Positions 1-9,479 of a DNA stretch of 64,000 nt are shown piece after piece. Origin of the DNA: Acestrorhynchus altus (taxonomy: Eukaryota > Chordata > Actinopteri > Characiformes > Acestrorhynchidae); contig CM067511.1 in NCBI GenBank assembly GCA_034509495.1, forward strand, positions 23,279,312 through 23,343,311, read 5' to 3'. Made by a program: the position numbers and the translations under genes. The notes under the pieces are model-generated. The model ran no database searches and had not been told where the DNA came from. It was given only the letters and a program-made list of their open reading frames with translations. Positions within the stretch are counted from its first letter, which is position 1. Each line of letters begins with the position of its first letter.

Positions 1-334
1 TTCAACAAAGTATTTGCATTTGATCAAAATATGAATTACTAAATATATTTCTTAAATTAATCACAAAGTGTACTTACCGTACTTTGTAAGTGAAACATGT
101 ATTTACTTATGTGAACTGCACAACTGTTTTTACAATAGTAAGAAATCATTGCATTGTAGCAATAATTATTTATGTAAGCGTAATATATTCATCCATCCTG
201 AAATATGCAGATGACACAGTCATTGTTAACCAACTTCAGGGTGAGAAGACCACACATATTCTGATCATCTGTGACTTTGTCAAGTGGTGTGAGTGGTTAA
301 ATATAACCAAGACTAAAGAGAAGACTGGTGATGT
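1..334. repeat. Duplicated intron block, copy 1 (left part)
   Basis: Nearly base-for-base identical to 4940-5328, including the opening motif ttcaacaaagtatttgcatt. The other copy carries about 57 extra bases (roughly 5121-5177, T-rich) that are missing here. In the second copy this sequence lies just upstream of the RNase-like coding exon, inside its presumed first intron. By the same layout, the coding exon of the left-hand copy should lie just beyond position 1. Confidence 0.85.
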
Positions 335-880
335 TAGATGGACTGTTCAGACACATGATACTCTGCTTATTTCTATCCATCTTAAGTTCTATCTCTTAAT
401 GATCAGGCAGTGGAAAGTGTAGATTCATTAAAATATCTTAGAACAATTATCGACTCTAAATTGAACAAAACCGAATCTGTGTGCAGAAAGAGACACCAAA
501 ATCTGCATTGTTTGAGAAGAGTGAATTAATTCCATGGTGGTAAAACTGTAATGACCCTGTTTTACCCTTTGAATTGGTTTTAATATTTTCTCTGGTGGCT
601 TGGTTTGGAAATTTGATATTAAAATAGGAATTCTCTGAAACACTTTGTTAAATGGTCCAGCAAGCTAATTGGGTAGCTGCTACTCAGTCTAAAATTGTGT
701 GTGATAGACAGGGAAAGTGAGTAACTTATTTGATGTTGACTGACAGTTCTCACTCTCTGTATACTGAATTTGAGTGTCTTGCATGCAGGCAGATATTTAG
801 AACCCCATGAAAGTGCAGAACAGAACCACATATTCCAGAAGCCATTTCAAAGATGAACAGGTTGAGTATGGCATGGACGG
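186..880 (+). pseudogene. LINE reverse-transcriptase C-terminal fragment
   Basis: The translation reads KYADDTVIV, then CDFVKWCEWLNITKTKEK, then after a frame change SLKYLRTIIDSKLN and CRKRHQNLHCLRR. This is the YADD catalytic loop and following thumb region of a non-LTR retrotransposon reverse transcriptase of the kind common in fish. Stops and frameshifts break it and no endonuclease domain is present. Bases from about 335 to 886 are absent from the second duplicon copy, which jumps straight from the equivalent of 334 to 886. Dead element; the clade is not assigned. Confidence 0.75.
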
Positions 881-885
881 TTAGA

Positions 886-1373
886 AACTGGAAACTTTTA
901 TGGTTGTTTGTCTGTTTTGCTTTATCTGTGCTGTGTGGTTTTGTTTGTTTGTGGAATGACTGCTGACTCACTGCAAATAAAATGTATTTAATGGTACAAA
1001 TAACCTGCCATTGACCTTGACATTGTTCCCTACTGTTCAGCACAACTAAATCATTTACATTTACATATGAGGTTATTGTTTTTATGAGTGCTCTGGTACT
1101 GGATCTTTGGGTATTAAGCACGTCACCCCAAGGAACAAATAATTTTACCTACCTCACTGGATTACAGTTTTTACTGGGCTGATTAGGGTAGTTCCTTTTC
1201 AGTGCTTCCTGCTCTGTGCTTCTTGGTCAGTGCTTCTTGGTCAGTGCTTCTTGCTCAGTGCTTCTTGCTCAGTGCTTCCTGCTCAGTGCTTCCTGCTCTG
1301 TGCTTCCTGCTCTGTGCTTCCTGCTCAGTGCTTCCTGCTCAGTGCTTCCTGCTTGCTAAGTGTTTGGTGTAGC
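886..1373. repeat. Duplicated intron block, copy 1 (middle part)
   Basis: Matches 5337-5765 closely. It includes a stretch with gactcactgcaaataaaatg and runs into the 14-bp minisatellite. The minisatellite length is the main difference between the copies. Confidence 0.8.
1199..1352. repeat. 14-bp minisatellite, 11 units
   Basis: Eleven head-to-tail 14-base units of the form tcagtgcttcctgc. Variants are tctgtgcttc and cttctt/cttcct. The paralogous array at 5649-5746 has seven units, so the array has expanded or contracted since duplication. Confidence 0.95.
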
Positions 1374-1998
1374 TAGTGATGGGTAGATGAATCGAATTTC
1401 GATTCGATTCATACACTGGTATGAATTTCGGCCCATAGGGAAACTGTATTGATACTGTGTCGATACTGTGTCACTGTGTCATACTGACACTTACTGGACC
1501 TTAAAAATCCCTACAGTTACATTTAAAATATCTTTGATATTGTTAGATACAGTCAGTAAATAATGTGAGCATGTAACATAATGTGAAAATCTAAGTGAAT
1601 GTGTTTGGAATGAGGATGCTTGTGGAGTGTTTTTTTTTTTCCCACAAGTTTTATTCAAAAAAAAAAGTTTTAACAACGTTTTTGAATTTTAGTCTGTTAC
1701 GCTTTTTTGAAACAACTTCACCAGCTGTAGAAAACACCCACTCCCACAGGACAGATGAGGCTGGAGTGCAAAGATATTGTAACAACAGCCGGAAGAGATT
1801 TGGAAAAATAGTCTTTTGGTTCTGCCAATATATCATAGGATCCTGAGACCTGGCAATATTGCCCTCTGCCAGGTATTTCTGCACCTCCTGGATGGCATCA
1901 GCAGTGGCACTTTTGGTTTGTCTGCTTATTTCAACATCAAGATGGTGCCAAAGGTTATTTGAAAACAACAAATTGGCATTTAAATACATGATGTCCAA
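1374..1998 (-). pseudogene. hAT transposase C-terminal fragment (ZBED/Ac-like)
   Basis: An open frame at 1651-1998 reads EVQKYLAEGNIARSQDPMIYW, then FPNLFRLLLQYLCTPASSV, then VFSTAGEVVSKKRNRLK. This is the hAT dimerisation domain at the C-terminus of Ac/ZBED-type transposases; in the family the segment after PASSV is usually S/C-E-R, here WEW. Sequence beyond the stop, down to tagtgatgggtagatgaatcg near 1374, resembles a hAT 3' end. Only about 115 residues of a protein usually over 600 remain, so it cannot be active. A shorter copy lies at 5768-6275. Confidence 0.8.
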
Positions 1999-2479
1999 AC
2001 AGAGTTTATCCTGGCTGTATCTGGAACTTCATTCTGATGTTTGGCCCTATAATACCTCAGCATTGAGGAGGTGGATTTGTTTAAATATGATAGTTCTGTC
2101 AAACAAATGTGACATTTAACCTGCAGAACATGATATGAACAGTAAACTAAGAGTCAATTTAGACTCAGATAGATCAAGTGGAAGCTCTGAAAGGAACCAG
2201 ATGAAACAACAACACAATTAAAACAAATACCTTATTTTATGATGTAAGATCAAAATGATCCCACACAGCTGAAAACTTTCTTTTTCCTTGAGGCGTTTCC
2301 ATAGTTTTGGATGAAAAAGACAACGTACCGCTAAAGTTCAGTGATTTTATTGGCAGATGCGTCCCAGCAGATGCGCTTCCTTATAAACAGTTTGGCGCGT
2401 CATTTCAAAACAGTTCCTGTATCAGTCATGTGACTTGCTGAAAGCGATATGCGCACCGATGCAGGGTTTGCTCTACGTA
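1999..2479. other. Intronic sequence unique to copy 1
   Basis: Nothing coding seen. This stretch has no counterpart in the second duplicon, which jumps from the hAT fragment straight to the first-exon block. It may include more hAT-derived non-coding sequence, but no terminal repeat could be placed. Confidence 0.4.
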
Positions 2480-2690
2480 AGGTGCTGCCTTACGTTCATG
2501 CAGCATAGCCCATAGTCTATTAGTTAGTCGGCAGAGTTGCATTAACTTAATTTCCCTGAAGGAACCCTCCCAAGGGATCAATAAAGTTCTATTCTATTCT
2601 AACAGCTGCTGACATACCAGAGCAGGGACAAGGCTGCAGACAGACCAGCTAAACCGACATCTGCGAGTTGCTTTGAGTCATCACACAGAG
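2480..2690. repeat. Duplicated block shared with 6545-6680
   Basis: Shares gctgcctta, tcatgcagcatagcccatagt and gttagtcggcagagttgcat with 6547-6610, then continues with similar sequence about taccagag and agctaaaccgac. Its order relative to the first-exon block is swapped: here it lies left of that block, in the second copy right of it. This copy has a 54-bp retroposon tail inserted. Confidence 0.75.
2547..2600 (+). mobile_element. LINE/SINE 3' tail insertion (54 bp)
   Basis: Reads ttaatttccctgaaggaacc and ends gggatcaataaag followed by ttctattctattct. This is the typical 3' end of fish LINE-type retroposons with a short tandem tail. The duplicated block at 6601-6620 lacks it and reads directly from ttgcattaac into aactgctg, giving an empty site. 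Strongly 5'-truncated. Confidence 0.75.
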
Positions 2691-2700
2691 GCCTATATCT

Positions 2701-3140
2701 CTTACCCACTCTTCAACATGGTAAATGCAAGAGAACACCATGCAAGTAAGGCAGATATGTCGACCTTCATATGTCAGTCAATGGCTACAAGAATATAGCC
2801 ACTCACCAACACCTGCCCATATCTACGGTCAAAGATAGTTTAAAACGAACACTTTGCAAACAAGCCTGCATGTGTGCACGTTTATCTTGCCACCACAGTG
2901 AGGAGGAAACTAAGAGCAGTACAAAGTTTCCCAAAGCTCACTGTTAGAGAATTGATTTAAAGAGTAGCATCTTGAGGTCATTAATGTTTTTTGTGGGATT
3001 TTCACAGATGGTAATATCTCACCCAAGGTTATGTTGGTGCACAGTAGGATAGTGTGTAGATTGTCTTCCAGATCTCAACTTGACACCCATTGTTCTAGTT
3101 AATTGACAATATTTAACTACATTACGAACTAAGGAAAATA
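2701..3140. other. Intronic sequence without recognised features
   Basis: No coding potential, terminal repeats or long tandem repeats recognised. By the layout of the second copy it belongs to the first intron of the left-hand RNase-like gene. Confidence 0.4.
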
Positions 3141-3144
3141 TTAC

Positions 3145-3253
3145 CTTGACTATCTTCTTAGCCTTCTTCTGTTTTGTGGTGTTTGTGGTGAAGTTCTAGG
3201 CAGCTGCTTAGAGGGTCCCAAGGCTGCTGATTTTTATAGCAAGGTATGAGTCA
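3145..3253 (-). promoter_or_regulatory. Putative RNase-gene promoter and non-coding exon 1, copy 1
   Basis: Read on the minus strand there is an AP-1 consensus TGACTCA (3247-3253), a TATA box TATAAAAA (3231-3238), and about 60 nt later a good splice donor AAG|GTAAT with exon end at 3145. The same AP-1, TATA and exon sequence recurs at 6281-6389. RNase A-family genes usually have a non-coding first exon and one coding exon. This block would serve a coding exon left of the window. Assignment is inference from order and strand; no transcript was seen. Confidence 0.5.
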
Positions 3254-3411
3254 CAGTATTTATAAAACTCTGATATCTGCATCAACTGGCCTCAACAATC
3301 ATTATGAACTGGAACCATAGCCCAGACAAGCTATCACTGTAAAGTGTCTTGCCCATTCAACTTATATGTGTTATATAAGTCATTTATACCTGTATACTTA
3401 TATACTGTACA

Positions 3412-3459
3412 GACACACACACACACACACATACACATATATATATATATATATATATA
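3412..3459. repeat. (CA)n followed by (TA)n microsatellite
   Basis: CA repeat at about 3412-3430, then TA repeat at about 3436-3459, joined by atacac. It directly precedes the LINE tail. Confidence 0.95.
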
Positions 3460-3645
3460 GACCCAGGACACGCTGGGGAGACTATGTTTCTCGGCTGGCA
3501 GGGGTACGCCTTGGGGTTTCCCTGGGAAGAGCTGGACCAAGTGGCTGGGGAGAGGGAAGTCTGGTTTTCTCTGCTTAGGCTGCTGCCCCCTGCAACCCGA
3601 CCCCGGATAAGTGGCAGAAAATGGATGGATGGATGGATTTCTGTA
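3460..3645 (+). pseudogene. LINE ORF2 C-terminus with (ATGG)n tail
   Basis: The sequence runs from gacccaggacacgctgggga, through ctgctgccccctgcaacccg and acccggataagtggcagaaa, to atggatggatgga. It encodes a degraded ...RLLPP...P..R ending and the WMDGWM-like tail common to a large class of fish LINEs. Severely 5'-truncated. The tail is a 4-bp tandem repeat, as expected of a target-primed insertion. Confidence 0.7.
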
Positions 3646-4283
3646 TGTGTAGCTCAATAACACTGCATGATATGACCAGCAATCCTGTTAGTTCATACTG
3701 GGGCACTGTAGCCAAATCAGTAAGGCTTTAACAATACAGATTAATCACCTTCAAATGAACAAAAACAAACACAATAAACAAATACAGAAATGACACAGAC
3801 ACCATTTTGCATCAATCATATAGATGATTAATATTTTTAATGCCACAGCAAAAAGCAAAAAGAAGTGAAATAAATCCAGGTCAGATCTTCCACCATTTCT
3901 TTCAATACAGAAAGTTCTCACATCTTTACATTTTCAATAAGTGATGTTCATTTGTTTTTAAAAATTCTCTACAGCATAACTTTATACATATTCCAATTGT
4001 CTACAATTAACCTGAATGAATGAAATAAAGTTATGACAGTGATGACATAATTTCATTTATACAGACGCAAGAAGGAGGAGACACTTCTCTGGTGTAAAGA
4101 AAAACAAGACTAAAGAGGAGCACTCTCAGCATTGAAATGTGCATGAAAAGTACATAGGAACTGCCAACCAACTGAATAGTGCCTGTGAACTATAACTCCA
4201 AATGGACAGAAAAACATCAGTGGCTCAAGCCCTGAAAGTGTTATTCTTCTTTTTAAGAAATAAACACTGGTATTTCTGGTTTT
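3646..4283. other. 3' flank / 3' UTR region of RNase-like gene
   Basis: AT-rich, with no coding signal. On the minus strand an ATTAAA (plus-strand tttaat near 3836) could be the polyadenylation signal of the gene at 4284-4825; no AATAAA in the right orientation was seen closer. The other duplicon copy of this region would lie outside the window. Confidence 0.35.
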
Positions 4284-4825
4284 TCACAGTTTACAGCGTA
4301 AGGCCTTTGTCTCAGGTACCTCATCAGTCTGAGCATGAAAGTGAACAGGCAGGCACTGTTTTTGAACCTTTCCACAGCCCACAATCACATACTTCGCATC
4401 CGACTCAATTTTAATGATTTTACAACCACCTTTCACTGTCTTGCTTTCCACCATGTAAACAGTAAACGTTCGCTCACTGATGCACAGGTTGCCCTGTTTG
4501 GCATTTTTGTCATTGACATTGTCATTTTTTTCATTGTATTCAAAGCTTTTATTGTTACAGACATTTTCAATTATCAGTTCATCTGCATATTTAAAAAAAA
4601 GTCTGCACAGGTTGTCTTCCACAGAGGATTTCTTTATCCAGGTACTGCATTTTCTTTGTTAGATGCTTTTTCCATGCTTCCTTGTCTTTAAAACCAAATT
4701 TTGATGGTAGAATATGTTTTGCTGAAAATATGTTGTAGGAATCACTTTTCCACTCTTTTTTACAGCGTTCGGCAGAGCTGGGAGCCAAAGTTGAAAGGAA
4801 CACCAGAAGAACAAAAAACTTCATC
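4284..4825 (-). pseudogene. Secreted RNase A-superfamily protein, coding exon (frameshifted)
   Basis: The first frame (4824 to 4591) begins with a signal peptide, MKFFVLLVFLSTLAPSSA, then FSAKH matching the F8/H12 spacing of RNase A, then C and PVQTF as in CKPVNTF. A stop follows in an A8 run (4593-4600). One base out of frame the reading continues through ADELIIENVC, YVIVGC and PVHF (the H119 motif) to the stop at 4284. Total length would be near 179 codons, longer than the usual 150. A splice acceptor (pyrimidine tract, CAG) ends one base before the ATG, as in RNase A genes. The Lys41 position is Gln, with Arg next to it. The C26 and C84 positions are not Cys, while extra Cys occur near residues 21, 114, 157 and 177. 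Either a recent pseudogene or a homopolymer sequencing error. Confidence 0.7.
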
Positions 4826-4939
4826 CTGAAAGAGAAAAAGAAAGAGACCGAATTAGAGATAGAGAAAGTGAGGTATACGTGTAATGTAAACTATTATTAC
4901 AACAGAATGTCTGTCTAATGTTGTCACACAATCACTAAT

Positions 4940-5765
4940 TTCAACAAAGTATTTGCATTTGATCAAAATATGAATTACTAAATATATTTCTTAAATTAAT
5001 CACAAAGTGTACTTACCGTACTTTGTAAGTGAAACATGTATTTACTTATGTGAACTGCACAACTGTTTTTACAATAGTAAGAAATCATTGCATTGTAGCA
5101 ATAATTATTTATGTAAGCGTCTGGTTGTACGTGTTCTGTTTTTTTTTTGTTTTTGTTTTTTACTGAAAACATTCAATATATTCATCCATCCTGAAATATG
5201 CAGATGACAAAGTCATTGTTAACCAACTTCAGGGTGAGAAGACCACACATATTCTGATCATCTGTGACTTTGTCAAGTGGTGTTAGTGGTTAAATATAAC
5301 CAAGACTAAAGAGAAGACTGGTGACGTTAGATGGACTGGAAACTTTTATGGTTGTTTGTCTGTTTTGCTTTATCTGTGCTGTGTGGTTTTGTTTGTGTTT
5401 GTGGAATGACTGCTGACTCACTGCAAATAAAATGTATTTAATGGTACAAATAACCTGCCATTGACCTTGACATTGTTCCCTACTGTTCAGCACAACTAAA
5501 TCATTTACATTTACATATGAGGTTATTGTTTTTATGAGTGCTCTGGTACTGGATCTTTGGGTATTAAGCACGTCACCCCAAGGAACAAATAATTTTACCT
5601 ACCTCACTGGATTACAGTTTTTACTGGGCTGATTAGGGTAGTTCCTTCTCAGTGCTTCCTGCTCTGTGCTTCTTGCTCAGTGCTTCCTGCTCTTTGCTTC
5701 CTGCTCTGTGCGTCCTGCTCAGTGCTTCTTGCTCAGTGCTTCCTGCTTGCTAAGTGTTTGGTGTA
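4940..5765. repeat. Duplicated intron block, copy 2
   Basis: Close copy of 1-334 plus 886-1373, with a clean absence of the 335-886 LINE segment and about 57 extra T-rich bases near 5121-5177. A short remnant of the LINE reverse transcriptase (YADD-like, here ADDK) is retained at 5195-5330. Scattered substitutions show the copies are not an assembly duplicate. Confidence 0.85.
5649..5746. repeat. 14-bp minisatellite, 7 units
   Basis: Seven 14-base units of the tcagtgcttcctgc type with variants (tctttgc, tgtgcgtcc). Paralogous to the 11-unit array at 1199-1352. Confidence 0.95.
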
Positions 5766-5767
5766 GC

Positions 5768-6275
5768 TAGTGATGGGTAGATGAATCGTCATTTCGGCCC
5801 ATAGGGAAACTGTATTGATACTGTGTCGATACTGTGTCACTGTGTCATACTGACACTTACTGGACCTTAAAAATCCCTACAGTTACATTTAAAATATCTT
5901 TGATATTCTTAGATACAGTCAATAAATAATGTGAGTATGTAACATAATGTGAAAATCTAAGTGAATGTGTTTGGAATGAGGATGCTTGTGGAGTGTTTTT
6001 TTTTTTTTTTCCAGTTTTTATTCAAAAATTTTTTTTTAAGTTTTCTCTGTAGAAAACACCCACTCCCACAGGACAGATGAGGCTGGAGTGCAAAGATATT
6101 GTAACAACAGCCGGAAGAGATTTGGAAAAATAGTCTTTTGGTTCTGCCAATATATCATAGGATCCTGAGACCTGGCAATATTGCCCTCTGCCAGGTATTT
6201 CTGCACCTCCTGGATGGCATCAGCAGTGGCACTTTTGGTTTGTCTGCTTATTTCAACATCAAGATGGTGCCAAAG
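5768..6275 (-). pseudogene. hAT transposase C-terminal fragment, copy 2
   Basis: Duplicate of 1374-1950, lacking the segment equivalent to 1666-1720 that encodes the FKNVVK region. It keeps the AIQEVQKYLAEGNIARSQDP and YWQNQK coding stretch on the minus strand. It ends abruptly at 6275, where the first-exon block begins, marking a rearrangement breakpoint. Confidence 0.75.
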
Positions 6276-6280
6276 TTTAT

Positions 6281-6389
6281 CTTGACTATCTTCTTAGCCT
6301 TCTTCTGTTTTGTGGGGTTTGTGGTGGAGTGCTAAGCAGCTGCTTAGAGGGTCCCAAGGCTGCTGATTTTTATAGCAAGTTATGAGTCA
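6281..6389 (-). promoter_or_regulatory. Putative RNase-gene promoter and non-coding exon 1, copy 2
   Basis: On the minus strand: AP-1 consensus TGACTCA (6383-6389), TATAAAAA (6367-6374), then the same exon-1 sequence as at 3145-3205. It lies about 1.5 kb upstream of the RNase-like ATG on the same strand, as expected of a promoter and non-coding first exon. The donor GT is replaced by AT at 6279-6280, where duplicon sequence abuts hAT sequence. Confidence 0.5.
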
Positions 6390-6544
6390 CAGTATTTATA
6401 AAACTCTGATATCTGCATCAACTGGCCTCAACAATCATTATGAACTGGAACCATAGCCCAGACAAGCTATCACTGTAAAGTGTCTTGCCCATTCGACTTA
6501 TATGTGGTATATAAGTAATTTATGGTGTCCACCCCACGTTGGAG

Positions 6545-6680
6545 GATGCTGCCTTACTTTCATGCAGCATAGCCCATAGTCTGTTAGTTAGTCGGCAGAG
6601 TTGCATTAACAACTGCTGATATACCAGAGCTAAACCAGCTAAACCGACCATTTGCGAGTTGCTTTGAGACGTCACCTAGG
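6545..6680. repeat. Duplicated block matching 2480-2690 (empty site)
   Basis: Contains gctgccttactttcatgcag and ttagtcggcagagttgcatt as in the left copy, but without the 54-bp retroposon tail. It ends next to the LINE that begins about 6685. Confidence 0.75.
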
Positions 6681-6684
6681 TGTA

Positions 6685-9050
6685 TTGAGACTGTGTCTGT
6701 GCCCCAAACTAAAGCTAAACACAGAAAAACTAAAACAGCCTGTCTTAAAAATGTAATCAATATCCAGACTTCATATTTAAATTATAAAAGTAACACCTCA
6801 AATCTAAAGTTTGGTCTACTCAATATTAGATCACTCAATTCAAAGGCAGTGATTGTGAATGAAATTATAAATGATCAGAAGCTCAATGTTTTGTGCCTCA
6901 ATGAAACTTGGAATAGACCTGATGAATACCTGGCACTAAATGAAGCCACACCTGAACATTATACTTACTGTATGTGCACAACCCAAGACTATCAGGTAGA
7001 GGAGGTGGAGTCTGTCTAATGTACCAAAATATTTTAGAAATTAATCAGATACACTATAAGAAAACACACAAGGACATACTGTCATTAATTAAACTATATA
7101 GACCTCCAGGACCCTACTCAGAGTTTTTAAAAGAATTTAGTGAATTTGCTGCAGACATAGCAGTCTGCAGTGATAAAGTAATAATTGTAGGAGATTTTAA
7201 TATTCACTTTGAGAAGGTAGACGATCCATTAAAAAAGGAATTAGGTATTATCCAGAATGTAACCGGGCCGACACATTACTGTAATCACACTCTGGATTTG
7301 GTTCTGACCCTGAGTGTTGCCATAAATAACTTAAATACTCTTCCCCAAACCACAGCAATTTCAGATCATTATTTAATTTCCTTTGAGCTACATCTTAGCC
7401 AAAATGTATGCCCCCTCATTACTGCATGAAGCGTTTAATAAGATCAACTACAGCCCAACAAAAACCTACCTGATTTTTTAACACCAGATTACTATCCAAC
7501 AGATCCAGAAGAGTTACATAGATTAACCAACTGTTTACATAATACCTCAGATCAACATTGGACTATGTAGCACCACTTAAATATAAAAAATTAAGAGAGA
7601 AGAAAATCAGCCCATGCTACAATGATCAGACTATAGAACAAAATATAGATCTGGAAGAAAATTTGGAAACCTTTCACCCACTTCCACAGTCAGAATAGAG
7701 AAAATTATTTTCTCCTCAAATTCTGCCACATGCTGTCTAGATGCAATCCCATAAAACCTACTTAAAGAAGTGCTGCCAGCTATAATCAACCCTCTCTTAG
7801 CAATAGTAAACTCTTCTCTTAGTTTAGGTTACATACCTAAAGCTTCAAAAGTAGCAGTTATTAAACCACTGCTTAAGAAATCCAATCTGGATCAGAGTGT
7901 ACTGGATAATTACAGACCTATTGACCTATTTCTAATTTACCATTTATATCTAAGATTTTAGAAAAAGCTGTGGCCCAACAACTGTGCAGATACCTGCACA
8001 AGAATCACATATATGAAAAATTCCAATCTGGATTCAGGCATCATCATGGCACTGAGACAGCCCTACTTAGGATTACAAATGATCTCCTTCTTGCCTCTGA
8101 TTAAGGCTGTGTGTCCCTGCTTGTGCTGCTAGATTTAAGTGCAGCATTTGATCATCACACTATTCTCCTAGAAAGATTACAAAGTGTGGTTGGAATCGCA
8201 GGGACAGCCCTCTCATGGTTCAGATCTTACCTAACTGATAGGTTTCAATTTGTAAATGTAAAGGATGTGTGACATGGAATCCCATTGTCTCTATTGTAGG
8301 ACCACTACTGTTCACTCTTTACATGCTACCCCTTGGCACAATTAACTTCCACTGTTATGCAGATGATACTCAATTGTATATATCAGCCAAACCTGATGAT
8401 AAAACTAGATTAAAGAAAATGGAAGACTGTATAAAAGACATCTTGGATGTCGCATAACTTCCTCCTTCTAAATAGTAACAAAACAGAGGTCCTCCTTTTG
8501 GGTCCTAAAATTGCAAGGAAAAAATTATCAGACTTAATGCTAAATCTGGCTGATTTCTCAGTTGTACCTGGTTCAGTAGCCAAAAATCTTCATAAAAAAA
8601 AAGCGTCATAATTGATTCAGATTTATCATTTGACCAACACATAGGTAATATTACTAGGACCAATTTTCTTCATCTTCATAATATTTCCAAGTTAAGAAAA
8701 GCCCTATCCTTACACACTGCTGAAAAACTGGTGCATGCTTTTATTACCTCAAGGTTAGATTACTGCAATGCACTATTGTCAGGTTGTTCAAGCAGGAACC
8801 TAAACAGACTTCAGTTAGTTCAAAATGCTGCAGCCAGGGTCTTAACTAAAACTAGAAAAATTGACCACATCAGTCCAATACTATCAGCACTGCACTGACT
8901 TCCAGTTAAATTCCATATTGATTACAAAATTCTTTTACTTAGATATAAAGCCTTATACGGGCTTGCTCCTGAATACTTACCGGATTTAATTTACCTGTAT
9001 GAGCCACCACAATCACTCAGATCACAGGGTGCTGGGAGATGGCAGTATCA
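6685..9050 (+). pseudogene. L2-like LINE, nearly full ORF2, many stops
   Basis: Endonuclease part: FGLLNIRSLNSKA, VLCLNETW, GRGGGVCLMY, VGDFNIHFE and ISDHYLISFEL. Reverse-transcriptase part: IKPLLKKSNLDQSVLDNYRP, FQSGFRHHHGTETALL, LLDLSAAFDHH, CYADDTQLYIS. C-terminal part: FITSRLDYCNALLSGC and LVQNAAARVLTK, ending near LAPEYLPDLI. This endonuclease-RT layout and wording fit the CR1/L2 group. Stops and frameshifts recur from about 7020 onward (e.g. 7430, 7560, 8100, 8270, 8456), so it is dead. The 3' end beyond about 9050 is missing. Confidence 0.9.
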
Positions 9051-9300
9051 CAATTAAAACAATAATAATATACTGTATTTGCAGCCTAGATACCAAAGAA
9101 TATTAAATAAGCTAAATATGTGAGGTTGTATTGTTAATAAATAATAGTCAAACATAGCAGTGTCATGGGGTTTTGAACGCTAACCTTAAAGACCTTGCAC
9201 TGCCATAATGAACATGCATTGACTGATGATTCACTGATGCCATAGAAGCCATACCTTATCAATGACATTACTTGACATATTGGTGCATATTGGTTCACAA
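9051..9300. other. Unassigned sequence between LINE copies
   Basis: AT-rich with no recognised coding or repeat structure. Confidence 0.3.
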
Positions 9301-9304
9301 GAAA

Positions 9305-9395
9305 CCTTCAGAGGTCTTGTGGGGTCCATCCTTTGAACTGTCAGATCAGTGACCATATAAGGGGGACCTACTCAGTGTCAGGCAGGTGGTACTAT
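9305..9395 (+). mobile_element. Tc1-like terminal fragment
   Basis: The string cagaggtcttgtggggtcca, then gggggaccta and caggcaggtggt, resembles one end of a Tc1-like family common in fishes. The opposite strand of another copy appears at 53880-54260. Only the end remains. Confidence 0.45.
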
Positions 9396-9479
9396 ATTTA
9401 TGGTTGTTTGGTGTATGTATGTATTAGCATGAACTGCTATACATCCCTGGAACCATGAGTTCTCACCATGATCATTTCC

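Larger units (their letters stand above)
4826..6280 (-). other. Presumed first intron of RNase-like gene
   Basis: Runs from the acceptor before the coding exon to the first-exon block at 6281. It holds the second duplicon copy: 4940-5328 matches 1-334, 5337-5765 matches 886-1373, and 5768-6274 matches the hAT fragment. The acceptor end is good, but the donor side reads AAG|ATAAA instead of the AAG|GTAAT of the paralogous block. The splice donor therefore seems lost in this copy. Confidence 0.5.

Noticed and set aside
1..5765. Assembly artefact explaining the duplicated blocks
   Set aside because: The copies differ by substitutions, a 57-bp indel, a 550-bp indel, different minisatellite lengths and swapped block order, so they are true paralogues.
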